Assembly (NCBI GenBank): GCA_017938985.1
Contig: JAGBAK010000121.1
Location: forward strand, 1-40,153
Origin: Clostridia bacterium
GTDB lineage: Bacteria > Bacillota > Clostridia > Oscillospirales > Acutalibacteraceae
Direction: 5' to 3'
Length of the DNA: 40,153 nt
Part shown: piece after piece, positions 17,817 to 26,254 of the stretch
Layout: the number at the start of each line of letters is the position of its first letter
Numbering within the stretch: position 1 is the first letter of the stretch
The notes under the pieces: model-generated
The model's database searches: none
Seen by the model: the letters and a program-made list of their open reading frames with translations, nothing else
Told to the model about the DNA's origin: nothing
Program-made: the position numbers and the translations under genes

Positions 17817-19334
17817 ATTTATTGTATGCGTATTAACGAAACATTCATTATACTTGGTTTTCAACTTGTAAATTACAATATATTCATTTCTGATCTTTTC
17901 TTCATAGTGCTCTTCGAGGATATTTTCAAATATCTCGTTGCTGCTTTCGGTATCTTTAATTACCCAAAGCGGTTTTTCTGTTTCAATCCATGCGAAAAAA
18001 TCGTCCGTAATCTGTGGATTGGTTATTGCCCAGGTTTCTTGCAATGTATAATATTTGTAGCAAGGAATGATATCTGCATAATGATAAACGTCGGTTCTGA
18101 TCTGATATCCTATAACAGAATCCTTTTCATTTTCCGGAATAATCTCAAGAGCTTTTTTGATTGCTTCGCTGCGGGCTGTGGTTTCTTTTGTAATAAAATA
18201 ACTGTTGAAGTTTTTATAATAGTCATAATATCCCAGACCTACCGCGCTTAATGCAAAGCTGCATACAAGCACAAAAGTGCTGAGTTTTTTAAATGAGACT
18301 GTGGGAAGATATTTTGCGATGCATACTGAGTAAACGGGTACAAACACTGCAAAATAGTGGGGAAATCTGTTCGCAATCCACAAAGAAGCAAGATTCAGAA
18401 TCAGAATTGTTCCTGCAAGGCAATCGAAAAAAGAAAGCTTTTTTTCTTTCAGAGCATTTGCAATCCAAAGAAAAGCAGAAACTCCAATGGGGGCATAAAG
18501 AATAAGGAATATCTGCGGCTTGCTTAATACAGATTCATGGCCCGTGTTGGCTGCTATCTGAAAGTTATGCAGAAACGTTGCGTAAATCATATCGTTCAAA
18601 GCGGATTTTGAATTGAAATAAAGCAGAGTCGGAACGATAACAACAGCCATACCCGCTGTGCCTGCAGCAAGGTTTAAAAACAGGTTTTTGAACTGCTTCT
18701 TGTAAATGAGATTACAAAAAATCACAAATATACCTGCGCAGACAGTGACAGCATTGTTCAGCCTGAAAAGAGCAAGAGCGGCAAACGAAACGCCGTAAAC
18801 TGCGGCATAAACGGGATTGTGTGCAGAGGTGTCTTTTTCATTTGCTGCATATTTGCAAAACAAGAAAAGAGAAATGCATATAAACAACAAAGAATATTCC
18901 TCTGTAAGGTTTCCGCGTTCAAATGTGTAGAAAAAATATGTATATGAAGGAACAAAAATGAATAAAAGGTCTTTTAAAGAAAGATAATCTTCTTCAGGCT
19001 TCAGAATTCTGACCGTATTGTATAACAGAAAGAGGCAAACAAGCCCGTTCAGACATTGGATAAAGAAAATCCCCGTTCTTCCGCCAAGCATATGTCCCAA
19101 AGCATTGACAAAAAAGATCAAAGGACCTTTGTGGTCAAACAGATCAACATAAAGTGTTTTGCCCGAAGCAATACCTTTGCCCAGCAGTGAGAAGATTGAA
19201 GAGTCAAGGCCAAGCATATTTGCTGTCAGAGGACTTGTGCTCATTGAAAACAGAAACATACCTGCAATAAAGCACACGCTTAATACGGCAAGTTGACCGA
19301 CGTTGGATTTAAGAATATTATTTTTCTTCAGCAT
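17805..19334 (-). CDS. Multi-TM glycosyltransferase, ArnT/PMT (GT39/GT83)-like
   Basis: A 509-aa membrane protein with roughly eleven to thirteen hydrophobic segments. After the first helix it has an acidic loop with LDSSIFSLLGKGIASGK and then YVDLFDHKGPLIFFVNALG; the DHKGP block is characteristic of bacterial PMT/ArnT-like transferases that use a polyprenyl-linked sugar. A soluble C-terminal part ends with ...INKKP. AAGGAG precedes ATG 19334. It is the last gene of the minus-strand EPS-regulation operon, 76 bases after the phosphatase. Acceptor could be EPS, wall polymer or protein; not decidable here. Confidence 0.7.
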   Translation of the reverse strand: MLKKNNILKSNVGQLAVLSVCFIAGMFLFSMSTSPLTANMLGLDSSIFSLLGKGIASGKTLYVDLFDHKGPLIFFVNALGHMLGGRTGIFFIQCLNGLVCLFLLYNTVRILKPEEDYLSLKDLLFIFVPSYTYFFYTFERGNLTEEYSLLFICISLFLFCKYAANEKDTSAHNPVYAAVYGVSFAALALFRLNNAVTVCAGIFVIFCNLIYKKQFKNLFLNLAAGTAGMAVVIVPTLLYFNSKSALNDMIYATFLHNFQIAANTGHESVLSKPQIFLILYAPIGVSAFLWIANALKEKKLSFFDCLAGTILILNLASLWIANRFPHYFAVFVPVYSVCIAKYLPTVSFKKLSTFVLVCSFALSAVGLGYYDYYKNFNSYFITKETTARSEAIKKALEIIPENEKDSVIGYQIRTDVYHYADIIPCYKYYTLQETWAITNPQITDDFFAWIETEKPLWVIKDTESSNEIFENILEEHYEEKIRNEYIVIYKLKTKYNECFVNTHTINKKP

Positions 19335-19410
19335 TCAAAAAGCTCCTTATCAAACGTTAAGACGCAAGAAAAAATTTTTGTTACGCAGCAAAAGCAGAGA
19401 AGAAAACTTA

Positions 19411-20157
19411 TTACCTGAACGGTATGGGTGACTGCCAGTGAACGTCTTTGCCGCTGATTATGCGTTGCGGGTTTTCATTCAAAAGCAGCGACGAGCAACC
19501 CGAACCGAAGTTCATATCCAGAAAAATTGCAAACTCTGATAAATCAGAAGTTTTGGTGAAGATATTGTGCGCATCTGAAGCGGCAACGGCAGCAAGCCTG
19601 TGATTCAGAATTGTTGCGGCGGCAGAAGCAGCTTTATTGCCGAATCTGCCCCTGACACTACCTTTGTTAATCTGTATAACGGCTCCCATACGGTAAAGCT
19701 CGTAAGCAAGGCTGATGTTTTCGGCAATACAGCGATAACGCTCGGGATGAGCGATTATGGGCGTATATCCTTCGGATATGACACTTTCAAGAACACGGAA
19801 AACAAAAAAGCTGTCTGTTTCAAAATCAAATTCAATAAGCGGATATTTTGTGTCGTTTACAGTAAGCAGCTCTCCGTTTTTCAGCTTTTTTGCCACGTCA
19901 TCCGTTGCGAAAATTTCCATACCGCTCAGGACTGTTATGTTTATATTCTCTTTTTTTGCAGCCTGATTGAGCAGGGAAACAATTCTTTTTATTTCACTGC
20001 AACTTCGGGCAGGTTTGCCTGGCAGGTTGCTGTGAGGAGTGGCAACGATTGTTCTTGTGCCGTTATCTGCGGCAATACGCAGCATTTCCAGAGTATCGTA
20101 AACGTCTGCGGCTCCGTCATCGTAAGCCGGCAGAATATGTGTGTGAATATCAACCAT
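19411..20157 (-). CDS. Tyrosine-protein phosphatase, PHP family (CpsB/YwqE-like)
   Basis: A 248-aa metal-dependent phosphatase. The N-terminus has MVDIHTHILPAYDDGAAD (metal-binding HxH) and IVATPHSN; further histidines are in PIIAHPERY and the aspartate/histidine pair in AASDAHNI, the standard PHP set. CpsB-type enzymes dephosphorylate the tyrosine tails of polysaccharide co-polymerase kinases, two of which are encoded just upstream. I chose ATG 20157 with GGGTGA upstream; GTG 20166 is an alternative. The start overlaps the end of the preceding Ig-like gene by 8 bases. Confidence 0.9.
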   Translation of the reverse strand: MVDIHTHILPAYDDGAADVYDTLEMLRIAADNGTRTIVATPHSNLPGKPARSCSEIKRIVSLLNQAAKKENINITVLSGMEIFATDDVAKKLKNGELLTVNDTKYPLIEFDFETDSFFVFRVLESVISEGYTPIIAHPERYRCIAENISLAYELYRMGAVIQINKGSVRGRFGNKAASAAATILNHRLAAVAASDAHNIFTKTSDLSEFAIFLDMNFGSGCSSLLLNENPQRIISGKDVHWQSPIPFR

Positions 20158-21004
20158 AGGAATCACCCGTAACGGTTACCTTCATGGTTTTTGTTATTCT
20201 GGCAGATCTGTCGGTTGAATAGGCGGTGTATATTACGCGGTATTCGCCCGGGGATTGTATATCAACGTTTGAATCAACGTCAATTTTGCCAACGCAAGCC
20301 GCTTGCGAAACAACAAAGTTCATAGGCTCAAAGCTTTTGCCCATCGGTGTTGAAACCGAGTCGGAATAGAGTTCAAATACGGGATCATCAACTTTACCGC
20401 TGACCGATGCATACACAGAAACGGTTTTTTCGTCCTGATATTCATTTGCAATACGGAACGTCATTTTATAAAAACCTGTTGAAACGGGTTCTCGCAGACA
20501 AGTGACCTGAGAAGTAATGTTTTTGCCGAAGCCGTCATATGCCGATATCAGGTTGTTTGTTTGCATATGTGTTATGAGATTTACAAGATCAGCTGCATCA
20601 AGCTGTAACGGTTGAGAAACGTTGAGCGACGGACCGCTGTAGTTTTTCATAACAAGGGTTCTTGTGGCGGTCAGGCTGTGACCGTCCGCATCAAAGCAGG
20701 TGTATCTGACGGTTTTTCTGTTTTGCGTTCCGTCAGACGTAATTATTGCATTCACGGCAGCCGTGATATCGTTACCGTTACCGTCATCAGCGTGAACGCC
20801 TGTCATAAGGTCGAGCGGAGCAGAACCGTCAAAAATTATTTCATCAGAGTCAAAGATTATTGAACCGATGCTTTCAACGGCGTTTTGGTTTGTTTTTTTG
20901 TCACCGTGAGACAGGTGTACGGAAAAGGCTATGAGGCCGACGGTTGCGATAAGGGCGAGTATGCCGACGATATTGAGGGTGATTCTCAATTTTTTGTTAG
21001 CCAT
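20150..21004 (-). CDS. Membrane-anchored Ig-like protein beside the tyrosine kinase
   Basis: A 284-aa protein with a short basic cytoplasmic end, one membrane helix (LNIVGILALIATVGLIAF) and an extracytoplasmic part with repeated beta-rich modules: GNDITAAVNAIITSDG... and SPGEYRVIYTAYSTDRSARI resemble the Ig-like modules called DUF5011/Cry22Aa-like. I start it at ATG 21004 (GGTGA upstream); a longer frame reaching 21094 would only read through the kinase's tyrosine-tail repeats in another frame. It overlaps the kinase 3' end by 8 bases. A related protein (23946-24767) lies on the other side of the kinase pair. Function unknown; an extracellular partner for the co-polymerase is a reasonable guess. 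Confidence 0.7.
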   Translation of the reverse strand: MANKKLRITLNIVGILALIATVGLIAFSVHLSHGDKKTNQNAVESIGSIIFDSDEIIFDGSAPLDLMTGVHADDGNGNDITAAVNAIITSDGTQNRKTVRYTCFDADGHSLTATRTLVMKNYSGPSLNVSQPLQLDAADLVNLITHMQTNNLISAYDGFGKNITSQVTCLREPVSTGFYKMTFRIANEYQDEKTVSVYASVSGKVDDPVFELYSDSVSTPMGKSFEPMNFVVSQAACVGKIDVDSNVDIQSPGEYRVIYTAYSTDRSARITKTMKVTVTGDSYG

Positions 21005-22514
21005 CATGTTTCTCACCATTTTCCTGATTATAGCCGTAACCGTAACCGTATCCGTATTTGCCATAGCCATACTTACCGTAACCGTATTTGCCATAGCCGT
21101 ATTTGCCTCTTTCGCCGTGCAGGTACGGCACGCTGTTAAAAACGTAACCGATTACAGATGCGTTTGAATCTGCAAGAAGCGAGAGTGTTTCGATAATTTT
21201 GGATTTATATGCGAAGTCATATTTAATTACGTATAAAAGAGCGTCACAGTAATCGTTGACAAGAATAACGTCCTCAAAGCCTGAAGCAGGAGGAGTATCA
21301 ATGATAACGTAATCATAATTGCTTTTCAGGCTTGAAACAATCGCACTAAGTTTAACCGAAAGCAGGGCGGACGTTTCGGCTTCGGGCGTTTTACCGCCGA
21401 TAAAGTCAAATTTCAGCGAAGAATCCTCAAAATTAACCGTGTTGGGCTTAAAGTTGACGGGATTGATTGAAGAAAAGGTCTCGGGCATGGTGCTGCTGTC
21501 AAGAACAGCTTTTTCAATGCTTTCTGCGGATATTGATGCCCACAGGGACTGCTTTCGGAGGTCTCCGTCTATAAGAAGCACCTTTTTTCCGTGTTTGGCA
21601 AGGTAATATGCCAGGTTAAGCGAAATCAGAGATTTGCCCTCGTTGGGAAGTGTGCTTGTCACAAGGAGCACGTTTTTTTCTCCTGACAGCTCTTTTTCGA
21701 CACGCATTCTCAGGGCTTCAAGTTTTTCTGCAAGCTGAGGCGATGCACGGTGAGTGATAATCTTTGCCTGGTTTACATTCTTGTTTTTTCTTTTCTTTTC
21801 CTTATATCTCGGAAGAGTTACAAGGTGAGGAACGTTGATAATGTTCTGAATTTCATCTTCGCTGCTGATTGTTTGGCGCAAAAGAGCAACTGCAAGAATG
21901 GGCAGAAGTCCGAGAACGGCACCGACGGCACAGCCGATCAGAATGCTTTTGGGATAATCGGGCGTGTTTATCGGCGTTTTCGGAACAACCGCAGGGTCAA
22001 TGATGTTGAATTTTGTTTCGCCGATAACAAACCTTGAAACGTCGGGATAAACCTTGATTGCCGCTTCAAGAATGTTTTTTGCATCCTCGGGGTCAGCGCT
22101 TGTTACGTACATTGTTATCATATTGGAATCAGGTATGACCGAAGCGGAAATTGCTCCGTTTATGACGTCTGAGCCAAGCTCTTTTTTTACGGCGTCGGTG
22201 AAAAGTTCCGAAGAAAGGATGTGCGGAAATGTAAGACCGAGCTGCTCTGCCGTACCTGAATCGTAAAAGAATCCGTAACCCGAACCGCTCAGCGAGCCGT
22301 TTGTGTTAGTCGTAACCGTAAAAGTTGCTTCGGTTTGGTATATCGGATTAAAGGTATATGCGGTAAAGGCAAAAGCGATAATACCGCCGAGCAAAATAAG
22401 AACGGCAACCAGAGACCAGAGTTTGAGAAACAGTCTGACAAAGTTACGCAAAACAGCAGACAGATTGATTTTTAATTCTCTTTTTATTTCAGCATCAAAG
22501 CTTTTTTCTGTCAT
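20997..22514 (-). CDS. Polysaccharide co-polymerase fused to BY-kinase (Wzc-like), copy 2
   Basis: A 505-aa protein with a Wzz-type N-terminus (two membrane helices near residues 35-55 and 185-205) and a bacterial tyrosine kinase domain: Walker A VTSTLPNEGKS, Walker A' VLLIDGDLRK, and Walker B YVIIDTPPA. The C-terminus is an unusual tyrosine cluster, four KYGYG units followed by GYGYGYN, about 11 tyrosines in a row of short repeats, the expected autophosphorylation tail. GGAGGTG precedes ATG 22514, which overlaps the stop of copy 1 by 4 bases (ATGA), so the two are translationally coupled. Its partner phosphatase is encoded downstream at 19411. Confidence 0.9.
   Translation of the reverse strand: MTEKSFDAEIKRELKINLSAVLRNFVRLFLKLWSLVAVLILLGGIIAFAFTAYTFNPIYQTEATFTVTTNTNGSLSGSGYGFFYDSGTAEQLGLTFPHILSSELFTDAVKKELGSDVINGAISASVIPDSNMITMYVTSADPEDAKNILEAAIKVYPDVSRFVIGETKFNIIDPAVVPKTPINTPDYPKSILIGCAVGAVLGLLPILAVALLRQTISSEDEIQNIINVPHLVTLPRYKEKKRKNKNVNQAKIITHRASPQLAEKLEALRMRVEKELSGEKNVLLVTSTLPNEGKSLISLNLAYYLAKHGKKVLLIDGDLRKQSLWASISAESIEKAVLDSSTMPETFSSINPVNFKPNTVNFEDSSLKFDFIGGKTPEAETSALLSVKLSAIVSSLKSNYDYVIIDTPPASGFEDVILVNDYCDALLYVIKYDFAYKSKIIETLSLLADSNASVIGYVFNSVPYLHGERGKYGYGKYGYGKYGYGKYGYGYGYGYNQENGEKHDG
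21031..21107 (-). repeat. Short in-frame tandem repeats encoding the kinase tyrosine tail
   Basis: About five near-identical 15-base units encode K-Y-G-Y-G and shorter Y-G pairs at the 3' end of the tyrosine kinase gene. Such a run can slip in replication and change tail length without breaking the frame. Confidence 0.75.
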
Positions 22515-23932
22515 TTTTTACGCACCTCCGATTTGCCGTAGCCGTAATGTCCGTATTTATAATGATAGTTGTATCGACTGAGTTCTGAATAACGGGAGCT
22601 GCGGAAAGAGTTCAGAACGTATCCTGCAAAATTCTTTTTGTGTTTGCGGATAATATCTGAAACATCGTTGACAGAGCCTATATCCGCTCTGTCCTGACGA
22701 ACCACAACGGTTGCGGTGTCTGCATATTTCAGAAGCGCTTCAAAGTCCGAGGCAAAGCAAACGGGAGGGGAATCAAGAATAATATAATCGTAGTTGCTTC
22801 TGAAATAAGTCATCATTTTTTCAAGTGTGGGTTCAGAAAGCTTATCAAATGAATCGGCAAAAGATTTAATCTGAAAAACACAGCTCAGGTTATCGTTGAT
22901 TTTAACGGGAAGATCGCTGAAAACAATATCGTTATCAATTGCATCGCTTAAAAATACGGTGTTCTCGGTATCCTGTTCAAAAATCTTATACATTGCCGGT
23001 TTCTTAAGGTCTGTATCTATCAGAAGCACCTTGAAATTCTTTTGCGCAATTGAAAGCGCCATGTTTGCCGCAAACGTTGATTTGCCTTCGTTTTCCGCAA
23101 CGCTTGTAACAACAATTATTTTATCGCCGTTGTTTTGCATTGTGTGGCGGATAATGGTTGAAATGCGTTTGGTTGATTCAATAAAAGGCATACCTGTGGA
23201 GAAACTTGTGATAAGTGCGGCGGTCTTTTGGACTTTTTTGCTTTTTGAACGCAGGAAGGTATGCCCGGATTTTTTGATATACGGTATTGTGCCTATAACG
23301 TTACCGTCAAGATTCTTTTTTGCTGCACGCAGGTTTTTGACTGTGGGACGCAAAAAGGATAGCAGAGCAACCGCAGCGGCAACAGCAAAAGCGGCAAGCA
23401 AACTGGCAAGAATGCATTGTGAACGGTGATTCTGAGTGTTTGACGGAGAATACGGAATAGACGGATTCTTGAGTATATCTATGTTTGCGTTTGTAAAAAG
23501 ATAATCCGAAACGGTGTCGTAATTCCTGAGCGCCGAGTTGATAATCAGATAAGCGTTTTTTGGAGTATCGGCAACAACTTTGAGGGTGATAAGGTTGGTT
23601 TCTTCAACAATATCAACGGTTATTGTGCCGTCAACAGAGCTCACGCCCATATCGGCGGCAATTCTCTTTTTCAACGCATCGCTTTCAAAAACCTCGGTAA
23701 AAATGCCTGCCATTTCTTTTGTAAGGTAGAGCGAAGAATAGGCTGTGCCGTTGTTGTTTTTAACAGAAACTGCAAGAACGGAGGTTGAGGTGTATTCGGG
23801 TTTATACGTCAGAGCGTAATAACCGGAAAGCGCAAAAAAGCCTATCAGTGCTGCAAGAATAATATACAAAGCGTTTCTTAACAAATCTTTGAATATGCTT
23901 CTGAAATCAATATCGCTGATTGTTAAATTCAC
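22511..23932 (-). CDS. Polysaccharide co-polymerase fused to BY-kinase (Wzc-like), copy 1
   Basis: A 473-aa protein of the same plan as copy 2: Wzz-like N-terminus with two membrane helices, then a kinase domain with Walker A VTSVAENEGKS, Walker A' VLLIDTDLKKP and Walker B YIILDSPPV. The C-terminus is also tyrosine-rich (RYNYHYKYGHYGYGKS) but shorter and not a regular repeat. The start is GTG 23932 with GGGGTGAG upstream. The two kinases are clearly paralogous but not recent duplicates, since residues differ throughout. Likely they control EPS chain length with the CpsB-like phosphatase. Confidence 0.88.
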   Translation of the reverse strand: MNLTISDIDFRSIFKDLLRNALYIILAALIGFFALSGYYALTYKPEYTSTSVLAVSVKNNNGTAYSSLYLTKEMAGIFTEVFESDALKKRIAADMGVSSVDGTITVDIVEETNLITLKVVADTPKNAYLIINSALRNYDTVSDYLFTNANIDILKNPSIPYSPSNTQNHRSQCILASLLAAFAVAAAVALLSFLRPTVKNLRAAKKNLDGNVIGTIPYIKKSGHTFLRSKSKKVQKTAALITSFSTGMPFIESTKRISTIIRHTMQNNGDKIIVVTSVAENEGKSTFAANMALSIAQKNFKVLLIDTDLKKPAMYKIFEQDTENTVFLSDAIDNDIVFSDLPVKINDNLSCVFQIKSFADSFDKLSEPTLEKMMTYFRSNYDYIILDSPPVCFASDFEALLKYADTATVVVRQDRADIGSVNDVSDIIRKHKKNFAGYVLNSFRSSRYSELSRYNYHYKYGHYGYGKSEVRKK

Positions 23933-23945
23933 TTATCTCACCCCT

Positions 23946-24767
23946 TTATTCAACAATTACCGTCAGAGCAGTGAAACCTTTGGACGAAGCGTGCTGCTCT
24001 GCGGAGTAATAGACTTCATATATTCCGGGGACGTTGGTTTTGACCGTTGAAGCATCAACGGCAACAATGCTTTTATCAAGTTCCGTACCGTCCGTGTTGG
24101 AAACGCTTTCAACGTACTCTGACGGGTTAAATTTGTCGCCTGCTTTAAGGTAAACAATGTTTTCCGTCAGCTTTATTGAAACTTTGCTGTCAACCAGCTC
24201 AAGAATATGAACAGGAAGAATGTGTTCTACGGTATCGCCAAAGGAGTTTGTGACCTCAATTCTGAGAGAATAATCGCCCGCTTCAAGCATATTTACGTTT
24301 GAATCCGTAATACGCACAAGGGAGCTTATGTCGCCGCCAAGAACGTCGTGGGCGCCGATATAGCTGAAGAGGGTTTCGTTTGAGTTCTTTTGAAAAACAA
24401 GCGGCTTTGAAAGCAGAATTTCGGGTGAACGGTAATCGGTAAAAATGACTTCTCTTGAGAAGGAAGCGGGCTGATTTGAAGAGTCGAACACAACGTAGTT
24501 CACCTTGCAGGTGCCCTTTTCGAGCAAACGTGAAAAGTTGCTGACCATAATCTCATCAGTCAGGTCGCCGTCTTTTTCGTCATAAGCTTTCAAACCCTGC
24601 AAAAGATCCTCTTGCGTGTAGTTGCAGGAAATCTTCAGCGGCTCTTCGGGTCCCGTAATGACGGGCAGAGTGGGATCAAGGCGAAGACGCTGAACAACAG
24701 TGGCTCCGCCGATGAAAACAAGCGACAGAATAAACAGAACCGAAACAACTATTCTTATATATCTCAT
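23946..24767 (-). CDS. Membrane-anchored Ig-like (DUF5011-type) protein
   Basis: A 273-aa protein with an N-terminal helix (YIRIVVSVLFILSLVFIGGA) and three extracytoplasmic Ig-like modules. The first contains GLKAYDEKDGDLTDEI followed by CKVNYVVFDSSNQ, the hallmark of DUF5011/Cry22Aa-type modules. GAGGTG precedes ATG 24767. It is 13 bases from the kinase start and 21 bases after the nucleotidyltransferase, so the genes form one operon. Together with 20150-21004 it brackets the kinase pair. Function unknown. Confidence 0.72.
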   Translation of the reverse strand: MRYIRIVVSVLFILSLVFIGGATVVQRLRLDPTLPVITGPEEPLKISCNYTQEDLLQGLKAYDEKDGDLTDEIMVSNFSRLLEKGTCKVNYVVFDSSNQPASFSREVIFTDYRSPEILLSKPLVFQKNSNETLFSYIGAHDVLGGDISSLVRITDSNVNMLEAGDYSLRIEVTNSFGDTVEHILPVHILELVDSKVSIKLTENIVYLKAGDKFNPSEYVESVSNTDGTELDKSIVAVDASTVKTNVPGIYEVYYSAEQHASSKGFTALTVIVE

Positions 24768-24788
24768 ATCTACACCTCGGAATAAAAA

Positions 24789-26012
24789 TCAGAGCAATTT
24801 ATATTTTTTGAGCAATTCCATCCGTTGCTTGCCGAGAGCAATGCCTTCTGCAGCAAGGTTGGATTTGCGCTCTTTTTTCAAGCGGATAAATCTGCCCAAT
24901 CTTCTGCACTGCTCTCTGAAAATCAGGTGAGGTTTATCCTCAAGTTCGGGGCACATATTCACAAGTCTGCGCCTGTCCGAAAAAACCGTGTGCATCAGCA
25001 AGGAAGCCTTGCCGACGTCTGATTTTCTGTTGCTCATTGCGGCACCAAGAACGTGGGCGGAAGCCTTTCTTGCGCTTGTTTCGTTGCCGTAAAGGCCGCT
25101 TTCCATAAGGTCTTCAATCAGCAAATCAAGGCAAATCGGTTGCGACTCAAGCGCAAAATCAAAGCCGAGATATTTGTTGCCAAGCTGAAAAAAATCGGAG
25201 CATATATCAATTGCATCAAACTTTTCGAGCGTGCTTGTGATAAATTCCCGGTTGAGTTCGCTTCCGAATTCTTTTGCATACAGCAAAATATCCGTTATCT
25301 GCCTTATTCCCAAGCCGCAGAAAGTAAAATGCTTGAGCGCGTGGCAGATTAAATAAAGAAAATGTTCCGTGTGGTTAAGCGTGCGTATTTTTATGCCGCC
25401 GCAGTCGATTTCACGGTAATTGCTGCCGTCATATCTGAAAAGCTCGTTCATCGGAGAGAGCCAGTCGTTTTCAAATCCGATTGCATTGAAGTGTATTTCT
25501 ATGCGCAGCGGAGATTCGGGATGGGTATAAAGCACCTCACGAACAGTTTTTGCCTGCGTGGCGGTTATTCCGTCAAAATCGGGTACAAAGCCTTGCTCTT
25601 TCAGAATGCGGTCTGTTTTTTCATAGTCGGAGTGGCTGATAAGCAAATCCTCGTCGCCTGAAGCACGGTGGTCGCAAAGTTCGCCGTAATTCAGACGGCA
25701 CACAAGACCTTTCAGCACAAGAGGATAAACACCCTCGTCGTTAAACCGCTTATAAAGCTGAAGAAATGCGCCTGTTTTTTGCGCCTGTTCAACAGTTGCG
25801 AGCGTTGCCTGCTCAAGATATTCGCCGTAAAAAGGCGCAGCAGTGCACTCGCTGTTTTGTGAAGCGGCTTCAAGAATAACGGGAAGGATTTTGTGAAAAC
25901 GGGCATACGAAAGCACAGCGCCCCAGTCAACGGGCTCTGTGAGAGCAATATTCTGTTGCCTGTTAACGGAATTGCCGAGCAAAACCAACAGGTTTTCGTA
26001 TTGTGTTTTCAT
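24789..26012 (-). CDS. PF14907-type nucleotidyltransferase, paralogue
   Basis: A 407-aa homologue of the enzyme at 2793-4055. The acceptor-side block LVLKGLVCRLNYGEL and the acidic pair in HRASGDEDLLIS (D120, D122) match the family, and both proteins share the HALKHF/HMIKHF helix and a lysine-rich tail. CGGAG precedes ATG 26012 and its own promoter is at 26047-26075. It is the first gene of the minus-strand EPS-regulation operon but is divergent to the second RiPP operon, which otherwise lacks this enzyme. It may act on that peptide or, less likely, in EPS synthesis; both are inference. Confidence 0.8.
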   Translation of the reverse strand: MKTQYENLLVLLGNSVNRQQNIALTEPVDWGAVLSYARFHKILPVILEAASQNSECTAAPFYGEYLEQATLATVEQAQKTGAFLQLYKRFNDEGVYPLVLKGLVCRLNYGELCDHRASGDEDLLISHSDYEKTDRILKEQGFVPDFDGITATQAKTVREVLYTHPESPLRIEIHFNAIGFENDWLSPMNELFRYDGSNYREIDCGGIKIRTLNHTEHFLYLICHALKHFTFCGLGIRQITDILLYAKEFGSELNREFITSTLEKFDAIDICSDFFQLGNKYLGFDFALESQPICLDLLIEDLMESGLYGNETSARKASAHVLGAAMSNRKSDVGKASLLMHTVFSDRRRLVNMCPELEDKPHLIFREQCRRLGRFIRLKKERKSNLAAEGIALGKQRMELLKKYKLL

Positions 26013-26046
26013 ATTTAAAGCTCCGTATGCTTTTTCTTAATATTTC

Positions 26047-26075
26047 ATTTTACTACATATAATGTGTTTTTTCAA
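26047..26075 (-). promoter_or_regulatory. Promoter of the nucleotidyltransferase/EPS-regulation operon
   Basis: On the minus strand TTGAAA (26075-26070), 17 bases, TAAAAT (26052-26047). Start expected near 26040, about 28 bases before the coding start at 26012. Confidence 0.6.
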
Positions 26076-26168
26076 TAAAAAATTATTATATTCAGTCAGG
26101 TAACATCTTCAATTTGCATTGATTTATGCACATTTTGCTTTGCGTGTATGAATGTTGAAAACTTTTTG

Positions 26169-26197
26169 TTGACATTTGATTTTATTAGTAATAAAAT
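26169..26197 (+). promoter_or_regulatory. Promoter of RiPP operon 2
   Basis: Perfect TTGACA (26169-26174), a 17-base spacer and TAAAAT (26192-26197) give a strong sigma-70-type promoter. The start would be near 26204, about 50 bases before GTG 26255. The rest of the 242-base divergent gap is AT-rich and holds no other feature I can name besides the opposing promoter and the palindrome below. Confidence 0.7.
26179..26197. promoter_or_regulatory. Possible operator: perfect palindrome over spacer and -10
   Basis: ATTTTATTA, a single G, TAATAAAAT: a 9+1+9 perfect inverted repeat that covers part of the spacer and the whole -10 box of the RiPP operon promoter. The position suits a repressor. The region is AT-rich, so chance is not excluded. 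Confidence 0.4.
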
Positions 26198-26254
26198 TAA
26201 TATAAGATAGTATCAGTATAAGTGCGCTCAATTGCTGACGGGAGATGTGGACAG

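Noticed and set aside
21005-21094. N-terminal extension of the Ig-like protein (extra 30 residues)
   Set aside because: These codons are the tyrosine-tail repeats of the upstream kinase in another frame; the ATG at 21004 has a GGTGA site and is followed by a proper membrane helix.
26201-26206. Alternative -10 (TATAAG) for RiPP operon 2
   Set aside because: It is 26 bases from TTGACA, too far; TAAAAT at 26192-26197 has the ideal 17-base spacing.
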